The notes under the pieces were generated by a model, which made no database searches, was not told the origin of the DNA, and saw only the letters and a list, made by a program, of their open reading frames with translations. DNA of 64,000 bases, taken from Auricularia sp. M13. Its lineage: Eukaryota > Basidiomycota > Agaricomycetes > Auriculariales > Auriculariaceae. The first letter of the stretch is position 1. Every line of letters starts with the position of its first letter. The stretch covers positions 3,096,832 to 3,160,831 of the forward strand of contig CM073200.1 in the NCBI GenBank assembly GCA_037042915.1, given 5' to 3'. A program made the position numbers and the translations under genes. Shown in pieces: positions 12,176 to 23,271 of the stretch.

Positions 12176-12661
12176 ATGGGATTTGTCTTGCTCGATGGTA
12201 AATGGGTGTGTCAGAGTTCGACAATGCTAGCTGCATTCCTTCTGCCCCATACGCTGCATGACTTCAGCTCTGAGACGTGGTCACAAGAAAAACGTCCAAG
12301 TGCTTTTCATGCCTTTCGCAGTCCGGTCATGCAATCTGAGAGTTTAGTCTTGTCGCCGGACGCGTCCAATAGACCGCACCCTTGCAGCGTATCCATCTGT
12401 CATGCGAAGGATCGTTGCAGAAAGAAAGCATAGAACTGCACTCAATAAAGCCAGAGTCGGAAAGACAGCACGCAGTTGCGACAGATTGCGGGAGGGCATT
12501 ATCACACTCGCGAGTGAATTCCGTTAGCCCGCGGCGCACTGGAAATATGATTGAGCACCCTGCAACCGGCATTTTACTCGTTCATAGGATTGCATGGCAA
12601 GACATGTAAAGTGCAAGAGGCCCATACAGCAGCGGCAGGAAGGATTTTGCGTGCTCGACGT
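12176..12661. other. Convergent intergenic region between TEL2 and eL33 gene
   Basis: About 490 bp shared by the 3' ends of two convergent genes. Small overlapping open frames show no recognisable sequence; I see no RNA gene. Confidence 0.5.
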
Positions 12662-13159
12662 TCAGATGGTGGACGGGTAGAGCATCTGGATACTGAGTGA
12701 GTCCTGCGAACACGCTTGGGTTTATGGCGGGACTCACGACGCGGATGGAGGCGCCGAACGAGTGCGGGGGAAGGTTCGAGGCGAACTTGGACTTGACGAC
12801 GCCCGAGTTGCCGTGGGAGCGGGTGACGCGCCCCCAGATGACGCGCACGCGCGTGCCCCGCGTCTCCGTCTTGGCCTTGTAGACGTACGCCAGGCGCTGC
12901 AGGTGGCGCGGCGGTCAGCAAACCCGGGATATTCCCAGGATTATGGCGAGCCCGCGCACCTTGCCAAGGTAGAACTGAGCGTCCTCCTTGTTGGACACGC
13001 CCTCGATCTGGACGAGCGACGTGTTGGGCCGCGTGTTGCGCTTGCCGCGCTTGTGGCCGAGAATGCGGCCTTTTGCGTACAGTCTGCACGGCGCGGCCGG
13101 TGAGATCGACGGACAGCGGGCACGGCGACGGCGAGCACGGCATACCTTGTCGAGGGCAT
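12662..13159 (-). CDS. RPL33: 60S ribosomal protein eL33 (L35Ae/RPL33)
   Basis: Four exons (13159-13146, 13083-12960, 12896-12738, 12685-12662) give 106 aa, the usual eL33 length. The product begins [17 protein letters not shown], continues with [31 protein letters not shown] and the hallmark [21 protein letters not shown], and ends SIRVMLYPSTI. The first exon is only 14 nt and the last only 24 nt, so both are easily missed by automatic gene calls; the phase fits exactly. It shares a roughly 570-bp upstream region with the ArgJ gene on the other strand. Confidence 0.95.
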
Positions 13160-13725
13160 GTCGGAAGTGGGTGTCTTGAGGCGGCCCGGCGAGCGAGGAC
13201 GAGGAGAGGGTAAGCTTTTGTGGATGCGGCGTTTGCCGACTGTACAGCCGAAGAAACAAACTTTCCCCGTCCAATCGTCCCAGCACCTCGCGACATTCAC
13301 TTGTTGAAACTCTTGTAAGAGAATTGATTGGGGTATAACTGCTATACCCGCCGCCTGAGCCAGATTTTCTCGACAATTCCGGCGTATATAACTTATATAA
13401 TATAAGAAGGCGCGGCCTCGCCCGGCGCAGCTTTCAACCTTGTCCATCGACGCGGTCAGAGGGCCGCACTCGACTTTGCAGCCTGCAACGCAGAAGAGAG
13501 TAACGGAGCGATGGTAGACCAATTTTTGCATGTGTTTCAGAGCAATTTTGTCTGTAGGCTATTGTGGGCTGCAGCGTGCTGGCACCTGCGTACATTGTCA
13601 AATACAAACCAATGTTCTCTGCTTCCTCCCTGCGCTCGCCGAGTCAGGCCCGAGTCATTCCTGCGCGCCCCGGGCAGCATATAAGAGCTGCCAGCCTTGC
13701 TCGACGTCTCCGGTGACCAGCAAAA
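13160..13725. promoter_or_regulatory. Bidirectional promoter region, eL33 and ArgJ genes
   Basis: Two essential genes start on either side (13159 minus, 13726 plus). The stretch has an AT-rich TATAACTTATATAATATAAGAAGG block at about 13386-13410, and a GCATATAAGAGC TATA-like element at about 13677-13688, some 40 bp before the ArgJ ATG. No other gene fits here. Confidence 0.5.
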
Positions 13726-15059
13726 ATGGTGGCATTCTCGGCTGTACGACAGGCGTTGTCGGCGTCGAAGCAGCGCTTCGTGCTGCCGCTGGCGGAGGAC
13801 GCGCTGCCGACGGGCTTCAAGCTCACCGGCCTGCACTGTGGCGTGAAGAAAAACAAGGAAATACCTGACTTGGCCGTGCTGCTCGCGACGGGCAAGAACG
13901 TCGCCAGCGCAGGCTGCTTTACGCGCAATGCGTTCCGCGCGGCGCCGGTGCTCGTCTCCGAGGCCGTGCTCAGCGCGTCGGGCGGTCGCACGCGCGCGCT
14001 GGTCGTCAACTCGGGCTGCGCGAACGCCGTCACCGGCGAGCGCGGCATGGCCGACGCCTGGGCGATGGCGCGCGCGCTGCCCGATGCCGGCGACGCCCTG
14101 GTCATGAGCACGGGCGTCATCGGCCAGCACCTGCCGCGCGACGCCGTGCTGGCCGGCATCCAGGCCGCCCCGAGCCAGCTGGCCGCCGGGCCCGACGCGT
14201 GGATGCGCGCGGCGCGGGCGTTCATGACGACCGACACGTTCCCCAAGGTGCGCGCGCGCTCGTTTGCCCTGCCAGGCGGCACCGCGCGCATAGCGGGCAT
14301 CGCCAAGGGCGCTGGCATGATCCACCCCGACATGGCGCCGCACGCCACGCTGCTCGCTGTCCTCGCCACCGACGCGCCCGTCGCGCCATCCGCCCTGCGC
14401 GCCGCCCTCGCGCACGCTGCCGACCGCAGCTTCAACGCCATCTCCGTTGACGGCGACACGAGCACCAATGACGCCCTCGTCGCATTCGCATCCTCGGACT
14501 CCGGCGCTGAGATCACGGAAAACGACGCCGCCGCCTTTTCCGCGCTCACCGACGCGCTCACGGAGTTTGCAGCGGAACTCGCGCAGCTCGTCGTCCGGGA
14601 CGGTGAGGGCGCCACGAAATTCGTCACAGTCGGCGTGCAGGGCGCAGCCTCCTTCGCGGACGCGCAGGCGGTCGCCCGCACAGTCTCCACCAGCGCACTC
14701 GTCAAGACCGCGCTCTTCGGCGAGGACGCCAACTGGGGCCGCATTCTCGCTGCTGTGGGTCGCACAGCGCTCTCCGCGCCCGTCGACCCGAACAAGGTCT
14801 CCGTTTCCTTCATTCCGACAGACGGGAGCCCAGAGCTAAAACTCCTTGTTAACGGCGAACCGGAATCGCTGGACGAGGCGCGCGCAAAAACTATACTCGA
14901 GCAGGAAGACCTTGAAATTCGCATTGATCTGGGCATGGGGGCGGAGCAGACACGGTACTGGACGTGTGATTTCAGTCACGTGAGTGCTCCTCCTTGCGCG
15001 TATGCGTCGCTGACGTTGATCAGGAATATGTCACGATAAATGGAAGCTATCGCAGCTAG
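13726..15059 (+). CDS. ARG7: Mitochondrial ornithine/glutamate N-acetyltransferase (ArgJ)
   Basis: Exons 13726-14979 and 15024-15059 give 429 aa. The second exon (EYVTINGSYRS) restores the conserved family C-terminus, which an unspliced reading loses. The enzyme transfers acetyl from N-acetylornithine to glutamate in the cyclic arginine pathway and, in many fungi, also makes N-acetylglutamate from acetyl-CoA. Visible motifs are NSGCANAVTG, MSTGVIG and KGAGMIHPDMAPHATLLA; the Ala-Thr in HATLL is the expected autocleavage site, with Thr as the nucleophile of the beta chain. SVDGDTSTND and GEDANWGRI are also present. The basic, Ser/Ala-rich start (MVAFSAVRQALSASKQRF) looks like a mitochondrial presequence. 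Confidence 0.95.
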
Positions 15060-15253
15060 AGATGGTGCTGTGACGTGTGCAGGAGATGTGCAGTCGTGAA
15101 ACCCAATAGAAACTCAGTGGAGCAACTCGCGTCGCAGACTATTTGGAAGGATTGAATCCTGCCAGCCTACCCTGCCAGCCTCAACTGCCCTCAAGTTCGC
15201 CCGGATCGTGTTTGACGCAATATGTAACGTCTAACTAACCCAAATATCTGCAG

Positions 15254-16425
15254 TCATACACTCTCAGGCTTTTCCATCCCAAACCGCGAATCAATGGTCT
15301 CTCGTCCAACCAAGGGCGCACAAACCGAATTCCGGGGGACATCGTCCTCAGCGTAATTGACCACCGTGACGTCGACCTGCAGCAGCTCATCCGCATGGCG
15401 CATGTCTGCCGAGAGTGGCGCCCGCTTGCACACTCTCACCCCACGTTCTGGCGCACAATCGACGTCTCCTCCGTCAGTCATGCCTCTCTCGAGTGCATGC
15501 ACACTAGGCTGCAATCCACGGACGCCCCCATCGAGCGTCTCGCGCTTTCCTTGCCCGTGGAGGATCCAGCTGTCGAATCTGTCGTCGACGTTCTCCCAGC
15601 GCTCGCTGCTCACCTACACCGCATCGTGCATCTCGATCTCAAATTGCACCGAAAGGGCGCAGACGCACTTTGGCATGTGCTGCGCGGCGCGGCGCCGCTC
15701 ATGAAACGACTGAAATGTTGCTCTGGGCGGACAACATGACAATAGCGGATCACGTTCCACTGCCCGCCGACATCCTCCTCGGCGGGGCGCCTCCGAAACT
15801 TGCGCTGTTTACTGGTGGCAATATTCGTCTGCCCGTCCAGCCGATGGCCGTCTTCGAAAACGTGGTCGAACTTATGTGGATGGCTGATCGCTCCGTGGCG
15901 GGCAACAGGATGATCCTGTCTCCTCGCCGGCTATCCGCCCACTTCCCACGCGTGAAGCATCTCGTCCTGGATGCTCCGTCGGTTGTGATGGCGCATAAAT
16001 TCTGCGACGGTGTACTCGATGTTCAACTCAGTTCATTATGCGTCGATCTCAAAGGACCAGCACATGTGTCTCTCGCGTACTTACCCCCGGGTCGCCCTCG
16101 TCGTCCAGCTGATCAATCTGCGCGACAACGTCATTCGCGAGTTCTTGGAGTTATTCAAGGACTTGGAATGGGGGCCTCCGTCAATCTTTCGCGATACAAC
16201 CTGGTGCGTGCAAATCACAAAACTCACCCGAAGTTCGAACATTCCATGTGGTGCAACCCTAGCATCATGGAACTGGTGCCGCCACGCAACTCGCTTCAAC
16301 ACCTCACCCTGCTCCTGAACGGAAATAATGTAAGCTGGCGGGCTGCTGCCAAGATTCGATGCCCTCTCTACAGTCAGTCATACTGCGGCGCGAATCGCTC
16401 GCCAACTTCCTCCGCCGAGGATTGA
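15254..16425 (+). pseudogene. F-box protein gene with an internal frameshift
   Basis: A good acceptor (CTAAC...ATCTGCAG, ending 15253) opens an exon reading RIPGDIVLSVIDHRDVDLQQL, RMAHVCREWRPLAHSHPTFWRTIDV, which is an F-box motif typical of basidiomycete F-box/LRR-like proteins. The frame continues to ALWHVLRGAAPLMKRLK and then hits a stop near 15739. The family-like continuation LLWADNMTIADHVPLPADILLGGAPPKL is in the next frame from about 15710. One base is therefore missing or extra near 15708-15715, either as real decay or as sequencing error. The 5' exon with the start codon was not found. The 3' part (to the TGA at 16425) also drifts in quality, so the end is uncertain. Confidence 0.6.
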
Positions 16426-16779
16426 GTGTGCCACTACATCGCCTGTCCATCACTTCAGACTCTACTGTACAGTTCACACCGTAGTGCGATACATGCTCAA
16501 AGTTTGATCTCTATCTCATTCTCCAGAATCGCAGTCTTGCCGTAGGTTCCTGTCGCTAATTTTGAGTCTCTCGTGCAATCAGTGAATAGACAAAGTCTCG
16601 CTACCTTTCATTCGCTGTCAACGACAAAGCCCATCCCGTCGCCTATTACTCGTCGTCTTCTGTCATGACCTCAATCTCAGGCTGTTGTTGACCTAGAATC
16701 AGGGACCTGACGGTCAGGAGTTCCGAGCAGGGGTAATTCCGCACGCGTCGCGCGCGATCGTCGAAAACACGCGCCCTCC

Positions 16780-16905
16780 TCCTATATCGTGGCTCCAGGA
16801 CATAAAAGAAGGGCAGAAATGAGTTTCGATACCTCGGGTCTTCATTTTCTCTCGTCTTTCCCCACATCCTACAGCATCTTGCCGTCATGGTCAAATTCAA
16901 CTGTA
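16780..16905 (+). promoter_or_regulatory. Promoter-like segment and start codon interrupted by the fold-back element
   Basis: TATA-like sequences (CCTATATCG near 16792, CATAAAAG near 16801), a pyrimidine-rich leader (TTCATTTTCTCTCGTCTTTCC, about 16840-16862) and ATGGTCAAATTCAACTGTA at 16887-16905 lie just before the inserted element. The sequence resumes after it as CGTTGTTC. Without the insertion this reads ...AACTGTACGTTG, which includes a GTACGT donor. Whether the ATG begins the gene seen at 17.8-18.5 kb is inference, since I could not connect the frames. Confidence 0.35.
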
Positions 16906-17768
16906 CAGTCACGGAAATAAATATTTGTACACCCTGATTTTAATGACTCTTGTATGGACAACTGCACAGCCCGATGCATGAGCAATCTTTTACTAATAAG
17001 GGGTGTAGATGACAAGTACCTAAGCTTTAATTTGGCAGTACAATGATGATGATTGGATTGCTGGTTCTCGTGCTACAGTCGTAAATGTGAAATACGTATA
17101 TGTGCACTGATCACCCAGCAACTTCTGATCAAATATAGGAAGCACCAAACAAGGTTTTTATATAACATATGAGAGGGTGTAGTACTAGATTATGACAGGA
17201 GAAGCTACGGGAAGGGCTGCGTTGCAGAGCTAGGATCAGGTAAACATGAGTCTCGAAGCGGCCGGAACTTCACCAACTTGCCAAGGGCCGCCCAATATAC
17301 TCCCATCCTTGTGAGTTATTCAATACAATCCACTCAGCAATAGCTGTTTGCTGTTATGAGGTAAAGGTATGAGGGATGGCAAGCAGCAATTGGCAAGTTG
17401 GTCAAGTTTCGGCCGCTTCGAGACTCATGTTTACCTGATCCTAGCTCTGCAACGCAGCCCTTCCCGTAGCTTCTCCTGTCATAATCTAGTACTACACCCT
17501 CTCATATGTTATATAAAAACTTTGTTTGGTGCCTCCTATATTTGATCAGAAGTTGCTGGGTGATCAGTGCACATATACGTATTTCACATTTACGACTGTA
17601 GCACGAGAACCAGCAATCCAATCATCATCATTGAACTGCCAAATTAAAGCTTAGGTACTTGTCATCTACACCCCTTATTAGTAAAAGATTGCTCATGCAT
17701 CGGGCTGTGCAGTTGTCCATACAAGAGTCATTAAAATCAGGGTGTACAAATATTTATTTCCGTGACTG
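16906..17768. mobile_element. Fold-back non-autonomous element with Tc1/mariner-like ends
   Basis: Two almost perfect inverted arms of 379 bp (16906-17284 and 17390-17768) flank a 105-bp centre. The ends begin CAGTCACGGAAATAAATATTT and continue GTACACCC, and a TA dinucleotide stands on each side (16904-16905 and 17769-17770). CAGT-starting ends, a TACACCC-type motif and TA target duplication are features of the Tc1/mariner superfamily. There is no transposase. The arms differ at only a few positions (for example AAGGTTTTTAT versus AAAGTTTTTAT in the same place), so insertion or gene conversion was recent. The unit could form a very stable hairpin in DNA or RNA. Confidence 0.85.
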
Positions 17769-17823
17769 TACGTTGTTCATCTTGGTACGGCTTTCCTCTG
17801 TCCGCCGCTAACGTGTCTTTAGG

Positions 17824-18548
17824 TATGTCCGCCTGACTTGCCCCTCGCCCGCCGCCTGGACTCATCTCACCCGCCTTTGTCTCAAACGTGCGGCGTCCTC
17901 GCTGGTCTGCGCTCGCATGAGAGACTCACGCACTCTCAGAGCTGGTCTCGGCAACAGCATCCAGCGCGGACGCCGAGAACGCAAGAGCTCTGGCAAGACG
18001 GGCCGAGATGACGCTTCAATGACGCCGCTCCTCGAGGCCCTCTTGCGGAGTCGCTTGCTTCAGGCTCGGTTCCGCTGGCGCAAGATCCGTACGTCCGTTG
18101 CGCTTTTCTCGTGTCCACCAGCGCTCATGCAATCATCCGTGTGCAGGTACGTAAACACCATCCAGCATTATCCGTTTCTCCAAATCTCACTCGCTTTGTC
18201 CCCCACGTGCGTGCCATAGCTTTCGTATCGTCCTTCTTGCCGGCTCACAGTTTTTGCAGAGCTGTCAAGACCATATCCACCATTCAGTCGGTTTTAGAGC
18301 GCAATAAACACTCCAGCTTGCTCAATCGCGCGGACGTCTCGACTGTCCGTGGCTTCCTCACGTTTATGGTGTCCCAGGAGGTTCGGGAGCGGCTCGACAC
18401 GTCAGACGTCACCGTCACCCTCCGTAAGGTCGGGGACGACGTGCAGTGCGTCGAAGCGTCCATCTCGGGCGCCCCGGCCATCGTCACCGTGGACGGGTGC
18501 TGGACAGAGACGCAGTCCGTCGGTTCCGATGTAATGCAGCTGGACTAA
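17824..18548 (+). CDS. Probable spliced gene of unknown function
   Basis: A long frame (about 17825-18090) reads YVRLTCPSPAAWTHLTRL, later basic (RGRRERKSSGKTGRDD) and ending FRWRKIR before a GTACGT donor. A second frame after TTTTTGCAG at 18258 reads VKTISTIQSVLERNKHSSLL, then VRGFLTFMVSQEVRERL and VTVTLRKVGDDVQCVEASI, ending SVGSDVMQLD at 18548. I do not recognise a family. The joins between these parts could not be proven, and the 5' end may have been displaced by the fold-back element. It may be broken. Confidence 0.35.
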
Positions 18549-20024
18549 GCGCGCTTCAACTTGAAGTATCGTAGGTATATTTAATTTCCTGTGCCATTTA
18601 TGGTCTCTTTGGTCGTGGTGTCCTTTGTCGTCCGGCGGGACGTTTGTTACGATGCTGATGTACGAGCCGATGTACGAACTTGATGCACGATGCTGAAGGA
18701 ATGAACAGAAATGGCGTTGGAAAGCCCCAATCTCTGCGCGGCAGTTTCGAGCTGAGACTCGCAGTCCCGTGTGTTGAATGAAGTGGACTGTGGGGCCCTT
18801 CCTCTTGAGGACGCCCTCGTTTCGATTCATTGCAGCCTCTTGTGCAGTTACAGGAGTGTCACGCTCAGTACAGAATCCCACGCTCAACGTCAAAGCAGGA
18901 AGTAACAGTGATGCGCGACGTTACGCGTGCACCCCTAAAGGCGACCCTGTCGCGTTTCAATGGGCTCGCTAAACTTGCTAGAGGCTCCAGGTCCCGGATC
19001 GGAATTGCTCAGTGAGAATATCTTCGGATCGGATTGCCTGCTCACACGGTGCCTGCAGGCGTTAAGACTTGACAGCCACCAAGCAGTGCTTACAGGCCAC
19101 ACAGGTCACTCCATTCGCTCATCCCACAGGCGATATTGCGGCCTCTCTGCGAGCGGCATCATCGAAAGTCCTCTTGCTGACGCCACGGTCGGCGGTTCGC
19201 GCTCCACTTTCGCGAGGAACCTTTCTGTCGCAGCAAAGATGGACAGCGGACAATCCCTGGCCGCCTACAGGTACCTTGTCAAGGTGTCAAGAATGGGCAT
19301 GATGCAACGCGAACTACTCTGCGTGCCATGTAAAGTCCTAGCTTAGAGACGGGTTGCGTCAGTCTTCGCTGGCCAAGTAAGAAACGTACATACTGAAAGT
19401 CATAGGGTGCTTCGGACACGACCCTCATGCAAGAATCAGATCGGGGTAGAAACGCGCTCAGGTCGCACGTGTGGGAAGAAGCGTCAGGGTACATAGCGTC
19501 ACTTGATCCCAGGTTGAGCGCGCACACAATGCCTTTTCTGGACTGGGAAAAAGAAGGATTTCATGTCAATTACTGAAAATGATCTGACAGACGCCACCCG
19601 CGGAGTGCAGATCCAGTACCCGACTGTTGCAAGTGTAGTTCGAGTTGCGCGCACGTAGAGTAGGTCTTGCCACTCGTTGTCAATTCTAGGACATTCGTAA
19701 TGTGCCCTAGTATCCCTCTCAATCGCCGAATCGGCACCTCTGCGCGCTGGAGAAGCACCTGCCATCCACGGCAAACATAGCCGCGAGCATGACCACAGCG
19801 GAGGCGGACGCAGTCCCTTGTATGCACCGCGCCAAATTCCTCAGGGGCGCTCACTGCAGTTGCTAGTCTCAGGAAAAATTGCATGACGCACCGTGCGGGA
19901 GGCCGCACTGACGACGGAGGGCGGTCATTGAGAGCTCTGCGGTATAAAAGGACCTTGGAAACGGCGATGAGAAAGGCAGCAGCCAGCAGTAGCAGCACCC
20001 ACCCTCCTCAGCTCAACAGGAACC
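18549..20024. other. Gene-free stretch of about 1.5 kb
   Basis: Only overlapping short frames without domains or convincing splice pairs. The last 100 bp hold the promoter of the CPL1-like gene. I see no repeat or RNA gene in the rest. Confidence 0.45.
19943..19950 (+). promoter_or_regulatory. TATA box of the CPL1-like gene
   Basis: TATAAAAG lies 75 bp before the ATG at 20025, a normal spacing for a strongly regulated fungal gene. Confidence 0.6.
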
Positions 20025-21017
20025 ATGCGCTTCACTCGCGGTCTCGCCTTCGTCGCTGCCTTTGCCGCTCCGGCCATGGTCAACGCCCAGATCCTCGACG
20101 TCTGCGCGGCGATCAACGTCGACCTGTTCGCCCTCCTCGGCCTGGTCAACCTCGGCGGAATCATCGATGTCTGTCTCTGTGTTTCCCTCTTGCCCGGTAG
20201 GTTATTTTCTTGTGTCACTCTGATGAAGCTGACGGGATGGAAACACCAGTCTTCATCGAAACGAACGTCGTCGCTCAGCTTGCTGCCAACATCGTCGGAG
20301 TCGATGCTGTCGTCGACGTGCTCGCCGAAGTTGTACGTATTCCGCAATTGCATGAGAGCCTAGCTAATGATAACTGTCAGCTGGCCGGCGCTACGGGAAG
20401 TAAACACTGCACGTTCCCTAACCACTCCACGTCCATCTGCAGCGCGACGGACCCATGCGGGTTCGACGTGAGTGCCAACGCCATCTTCCTATACGATATC
20501 TGACGCAGCGTGTAGTGCAAGGACGGATACACGAAGAGCGGCAAGGACTGCGTGTGCCTCCCGCCCAAGCACGAATGCAACGGCATGTGCACCGACGCGC
20601 CGTGCCCGTCGGGCAAGCCCAAGGCGAAGCGCGAGCTGTACGAGCTGGAGAACATGTGCCCGCCCAACGAGCAGCTGTGCGGCATCTGGAGCTCCACGCC
20701 CGGCCATGCATGGGAGTGCGTCAACACGCAGCGCAACCTCGAGAGCTGTGCGTCCGGTTCCTCTATTTATTCTGCTTTCACTGAGCTGACAGTGCATAGG
20801 CGGTGGATGTGTGACGCCGCTGCCTGGCCAGCGCGCGAGCGGTCGCGACTGCACTGCTATCCCCGGCGTTTCCAGCGTCCAGTGCGTGTACGGCGAATGC
20901 ATGGTTGGCAAGTGCAAGCACGGCTGGAAGGTGAACTCGGCCGGCAACGGATGCTTCAGCACGCAGCCCGAGCAGCAGAAGGTCGCCTTTCTCGACATGG
21001 ATGGGTTCGTTCACTGA
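20025..21017 (+). CDS. Secreted cysteine-rich protein with CPL1-like domain
   Basis: Five exons (20025-20196, 20250-20332, 20381-20467, 20516-20747, 20800-21017) give 263 aa. The product starts with a clear signal peptide (MRFTRGLAFVAAFAAPAMVNA). A short hydrophobic region with paired cysteines follows, then a Cys-rich part (CKDGYTKSGKDCVCLPP, CNGMCTDAPCPSG). The end matches the CPL1-like domain of basidiomycetes: LCGIWSSTPGHAWECVNTQ, LESCGGCVTPLPGQ, GRDCTAIPGVSSVQCVYGEC, CKHGWKVNSAGNGC. CPL1 of Cryptococcus is a secreted capsule and host-interaction protein; in saprotrophs the role is unknown. The domain call is firm and the function is not. Confidence 0.85.
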
Positions 21018-21208
21018 AGGCCCTAATAATTTCCCAAATGTATGAGTTAGTCAGCGTTTAGTTACGGTCTCAATGCGATGATAATGTTCGACATGCTGTT
21101 TCTTGAGGACCGAGGTTCGCTGAGGCAAAGAACGACGACTAGCATGTGCTACATTAAACCTCATAAACATAGCGAACGTACAATGCACGACATGGAAAGC
21201 GAAGGGCG

Positions 21209-21705
21209 TTACTTGGCCATGTTCACGTCCGTGTCTTCCGGATTCGACGGTTCGGCTGCACGAGCTCTGCGAGTATCGCGACCAAGGCCAGCCGCACGCT
21301 CCGACTCTTCGATCGTGTATGCTGGCTCCTTCAGATTTTTTACGCGCCGTTTGTGAACCTTGCTGCGCCAGTGTGACTGCAACGCAACGTCCGTCTCGTA
21401 GTACCTGCACGAGCGGTATGAGCGAAGTCGGCTAGGTGCACGAAGAATAGACGCACTTTGCACATTCGACGCAGTAATGCTGCGCAAGACCGGGTTTTTC
21501 GTAGTCTAATGGCTGAGCCTCGAGCTTCGCACGAATATCAGGGCGCAGGTCGTGCAGTTGGATCTGGTCCAGGTCTTTTTGGCGGGCCTGCAGCGCATAT
21601 TGAGCTCGGAGCCAGCAGTGCGTAGCATGCACATACACGAGTTCTGGCTGCCCGATGCACATCACGCTGGGCCTTGTGCACTCTGGAACGGCGTAGACGG
21701 CCCAT
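21209..21705 (-). CDS. BUD20: Bud20/ZNF593-type C2H2 zinc-finger ribosome-assembly factor
   Basis: Three exons (21705-21637, 21587-21457, 21404-21209) give 131 aa. It begins MGRLRRSRVHKAQRDVHRAAR, then KDLDQIQLHDLRP. The single zinc finger spans a splice: HYCVECAKYYETDVALQSHWRSKVH, followed by the family signature KRRVKNLKEPAYTIEESERAAGLG. In yeast Bud20 shuttles with pre-60S particles and helps their nuclear export. Length and motif order match the family. Confidence 0.92.
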
Positions 21706-21795
21706 GACTGCGATGGAGATGAAGCAGAACGGTGGCGCTCAAACTCCGCCCGTCCTTCTTGTCCTCCCACCCCTCCCTGCTCTCCCAGCATCAAG

Positions 21796-23152
21796 ATGGC
21801 CACAGGCTCCGCACCTCCTGCTAGCAGTATCTGGCGTCATCTGCCCTTGCCCGCAGTTCCCGTGCTTTCCCGCCCCGCGTTGCTTGCCGTAGACGACTCC
21901 AGACTCAACGGCGCTCGAACGCACATGACCACTCTGAATGCCTCAGTCGAGGCTCTTTCATCCACGCTGACTTCTACGACTGCTGAACTCGGCGAGGCGA
22001 AGCGAGAAGTCCGTGCTCTGGCCGACCTGCAGACGGAGGCTCTTCAGAACGTTACTGGCGAAGTGACGCGACTGGCGAACCGTTCTCAGACTGCTATTCT
22101 GGATTGCCTTGGAGCGCCTGCTCAAGAAAAGGAAATTCATGAGCTGATGTCCCTCGCCCGCATCAACGCCGCTAAACTAGACGTCCTCAACGCGAGAGTT
22201 TCTACTGTCGACAGCACAGTCCGCACGCTTCAGACACGCTTCGACACATTTGAGCGCCAGCTTGGCGATATCAGCACTGTGCGTAATGGCATTAATTTGC
22301 GCATTCTTATGTCCCTTTCTGTTCCCAAGAGCCCTAGGATGCTCAGCGACCAGCAGTCCAACTCCATCATGCAGCTTACCTCGGTATTTGTTCCCTAAAT
22401 AAGAATATTTCAACTGATTCGAGCGCTGGGTGTCGCAGCTTCTTCAAAGCGTCCTCACTCAAACCCTTATGCAATCTTCACCGCTCCCGCCCGCCCCACG
22501 CAAAAGGCCTCGCGACATCTCCGACATTGATTTATCTAGTTCGCCCTTAGGCCGTTCTCGGATCAGACCTTCGAGTGGCGGCAAGGATGGCCAACACGGA
22601 CCCACTGACGTGCAAGCTACGCCATCCTCCTTTGTTCCACGAGAGGTTATGCCCGGATCCTTTCTGAAGCCTTCACGACCTGTCCCGAGAGTCAACTCTC
22701 CGCATCAGCCATCCTTGGAAATCGAGAATCCCTCGATGGCTACCGCGGGTGGTCTCAATCAGCTCTCCAGTGACAGCTCGCATCTTTCATCTGTTTCGAA
22801 GCTCGTGTCTGTCGCCTCCTACTCTGACTTTTCTTGCGCTCGTCCTTCTGCACACACTATCCAGCAATTAACGACTTCTGTGATACCGTCCAGCTCCTGC
22901 CCTTTACGCGCGCTCTGACCTTATTGCTTGCTCCACAGCCTCGAACGCCGACGACGATGACGACGGGCACCGACATACGAACGTCTCCCGGCTGGCTGCG
23001 TAACCTGAACCACGATGCCGATCTGAAGCCTGAACCGGTCGCCCCATCGGACTGGCTAGATTGCACGTTATTTTCTTCTGTTTGGGGGGGGGCAAAAAGA
23101 TGACCCTGTGCCTTGCAGTCGACGACCTGGACTCGGACGACACTGAGCAGTG
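21796..23152 (+). CDS. Coiled-coil protein of unknown function
   Basis: The first exon (21796-22381) encodes a heptad-rich region (LNASVEALSSTLTSTTAELGEAKREV, and VSTVDSTVRTLQTRFDTFERQL). An intron to 22436 (GTATTTG...TCGCAG) leads to a Ser/Pro-rich exon with a basic, NLS-like start (PRKRPRDISDIDLSSSPLG). The tail probably comprises a segment near 22940-23060 (GWLRNLNHDADLKPEPVAPSDWLD) and an acidic end (DDLDSDDTEQ, stop at 23150-23152); joins after 22880 are uncertain. No known domain is visible. It is divergent from the Bud20-like gene with only about 90 bp between the starts. Confidence 0.45.
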
Positions 23153-23271
23153 ACTTTCTTGGTGACCACCTGCTGTAAAATTCTCCTTCCCCTCAAATCT
23201 CTGGCTCGCCGCAATGAAATGCCGTCAATTGGACTGCTCCTGAGTTCCTCTATGTAGATTTGTTATCGTCC

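Noticed and set aside
13537-14936. Long minus-strand open frames of 292 and 430 codons
   Set aside because: They are antisense to the ArgJ exon, lack domains and arise from GC-rich third positions.
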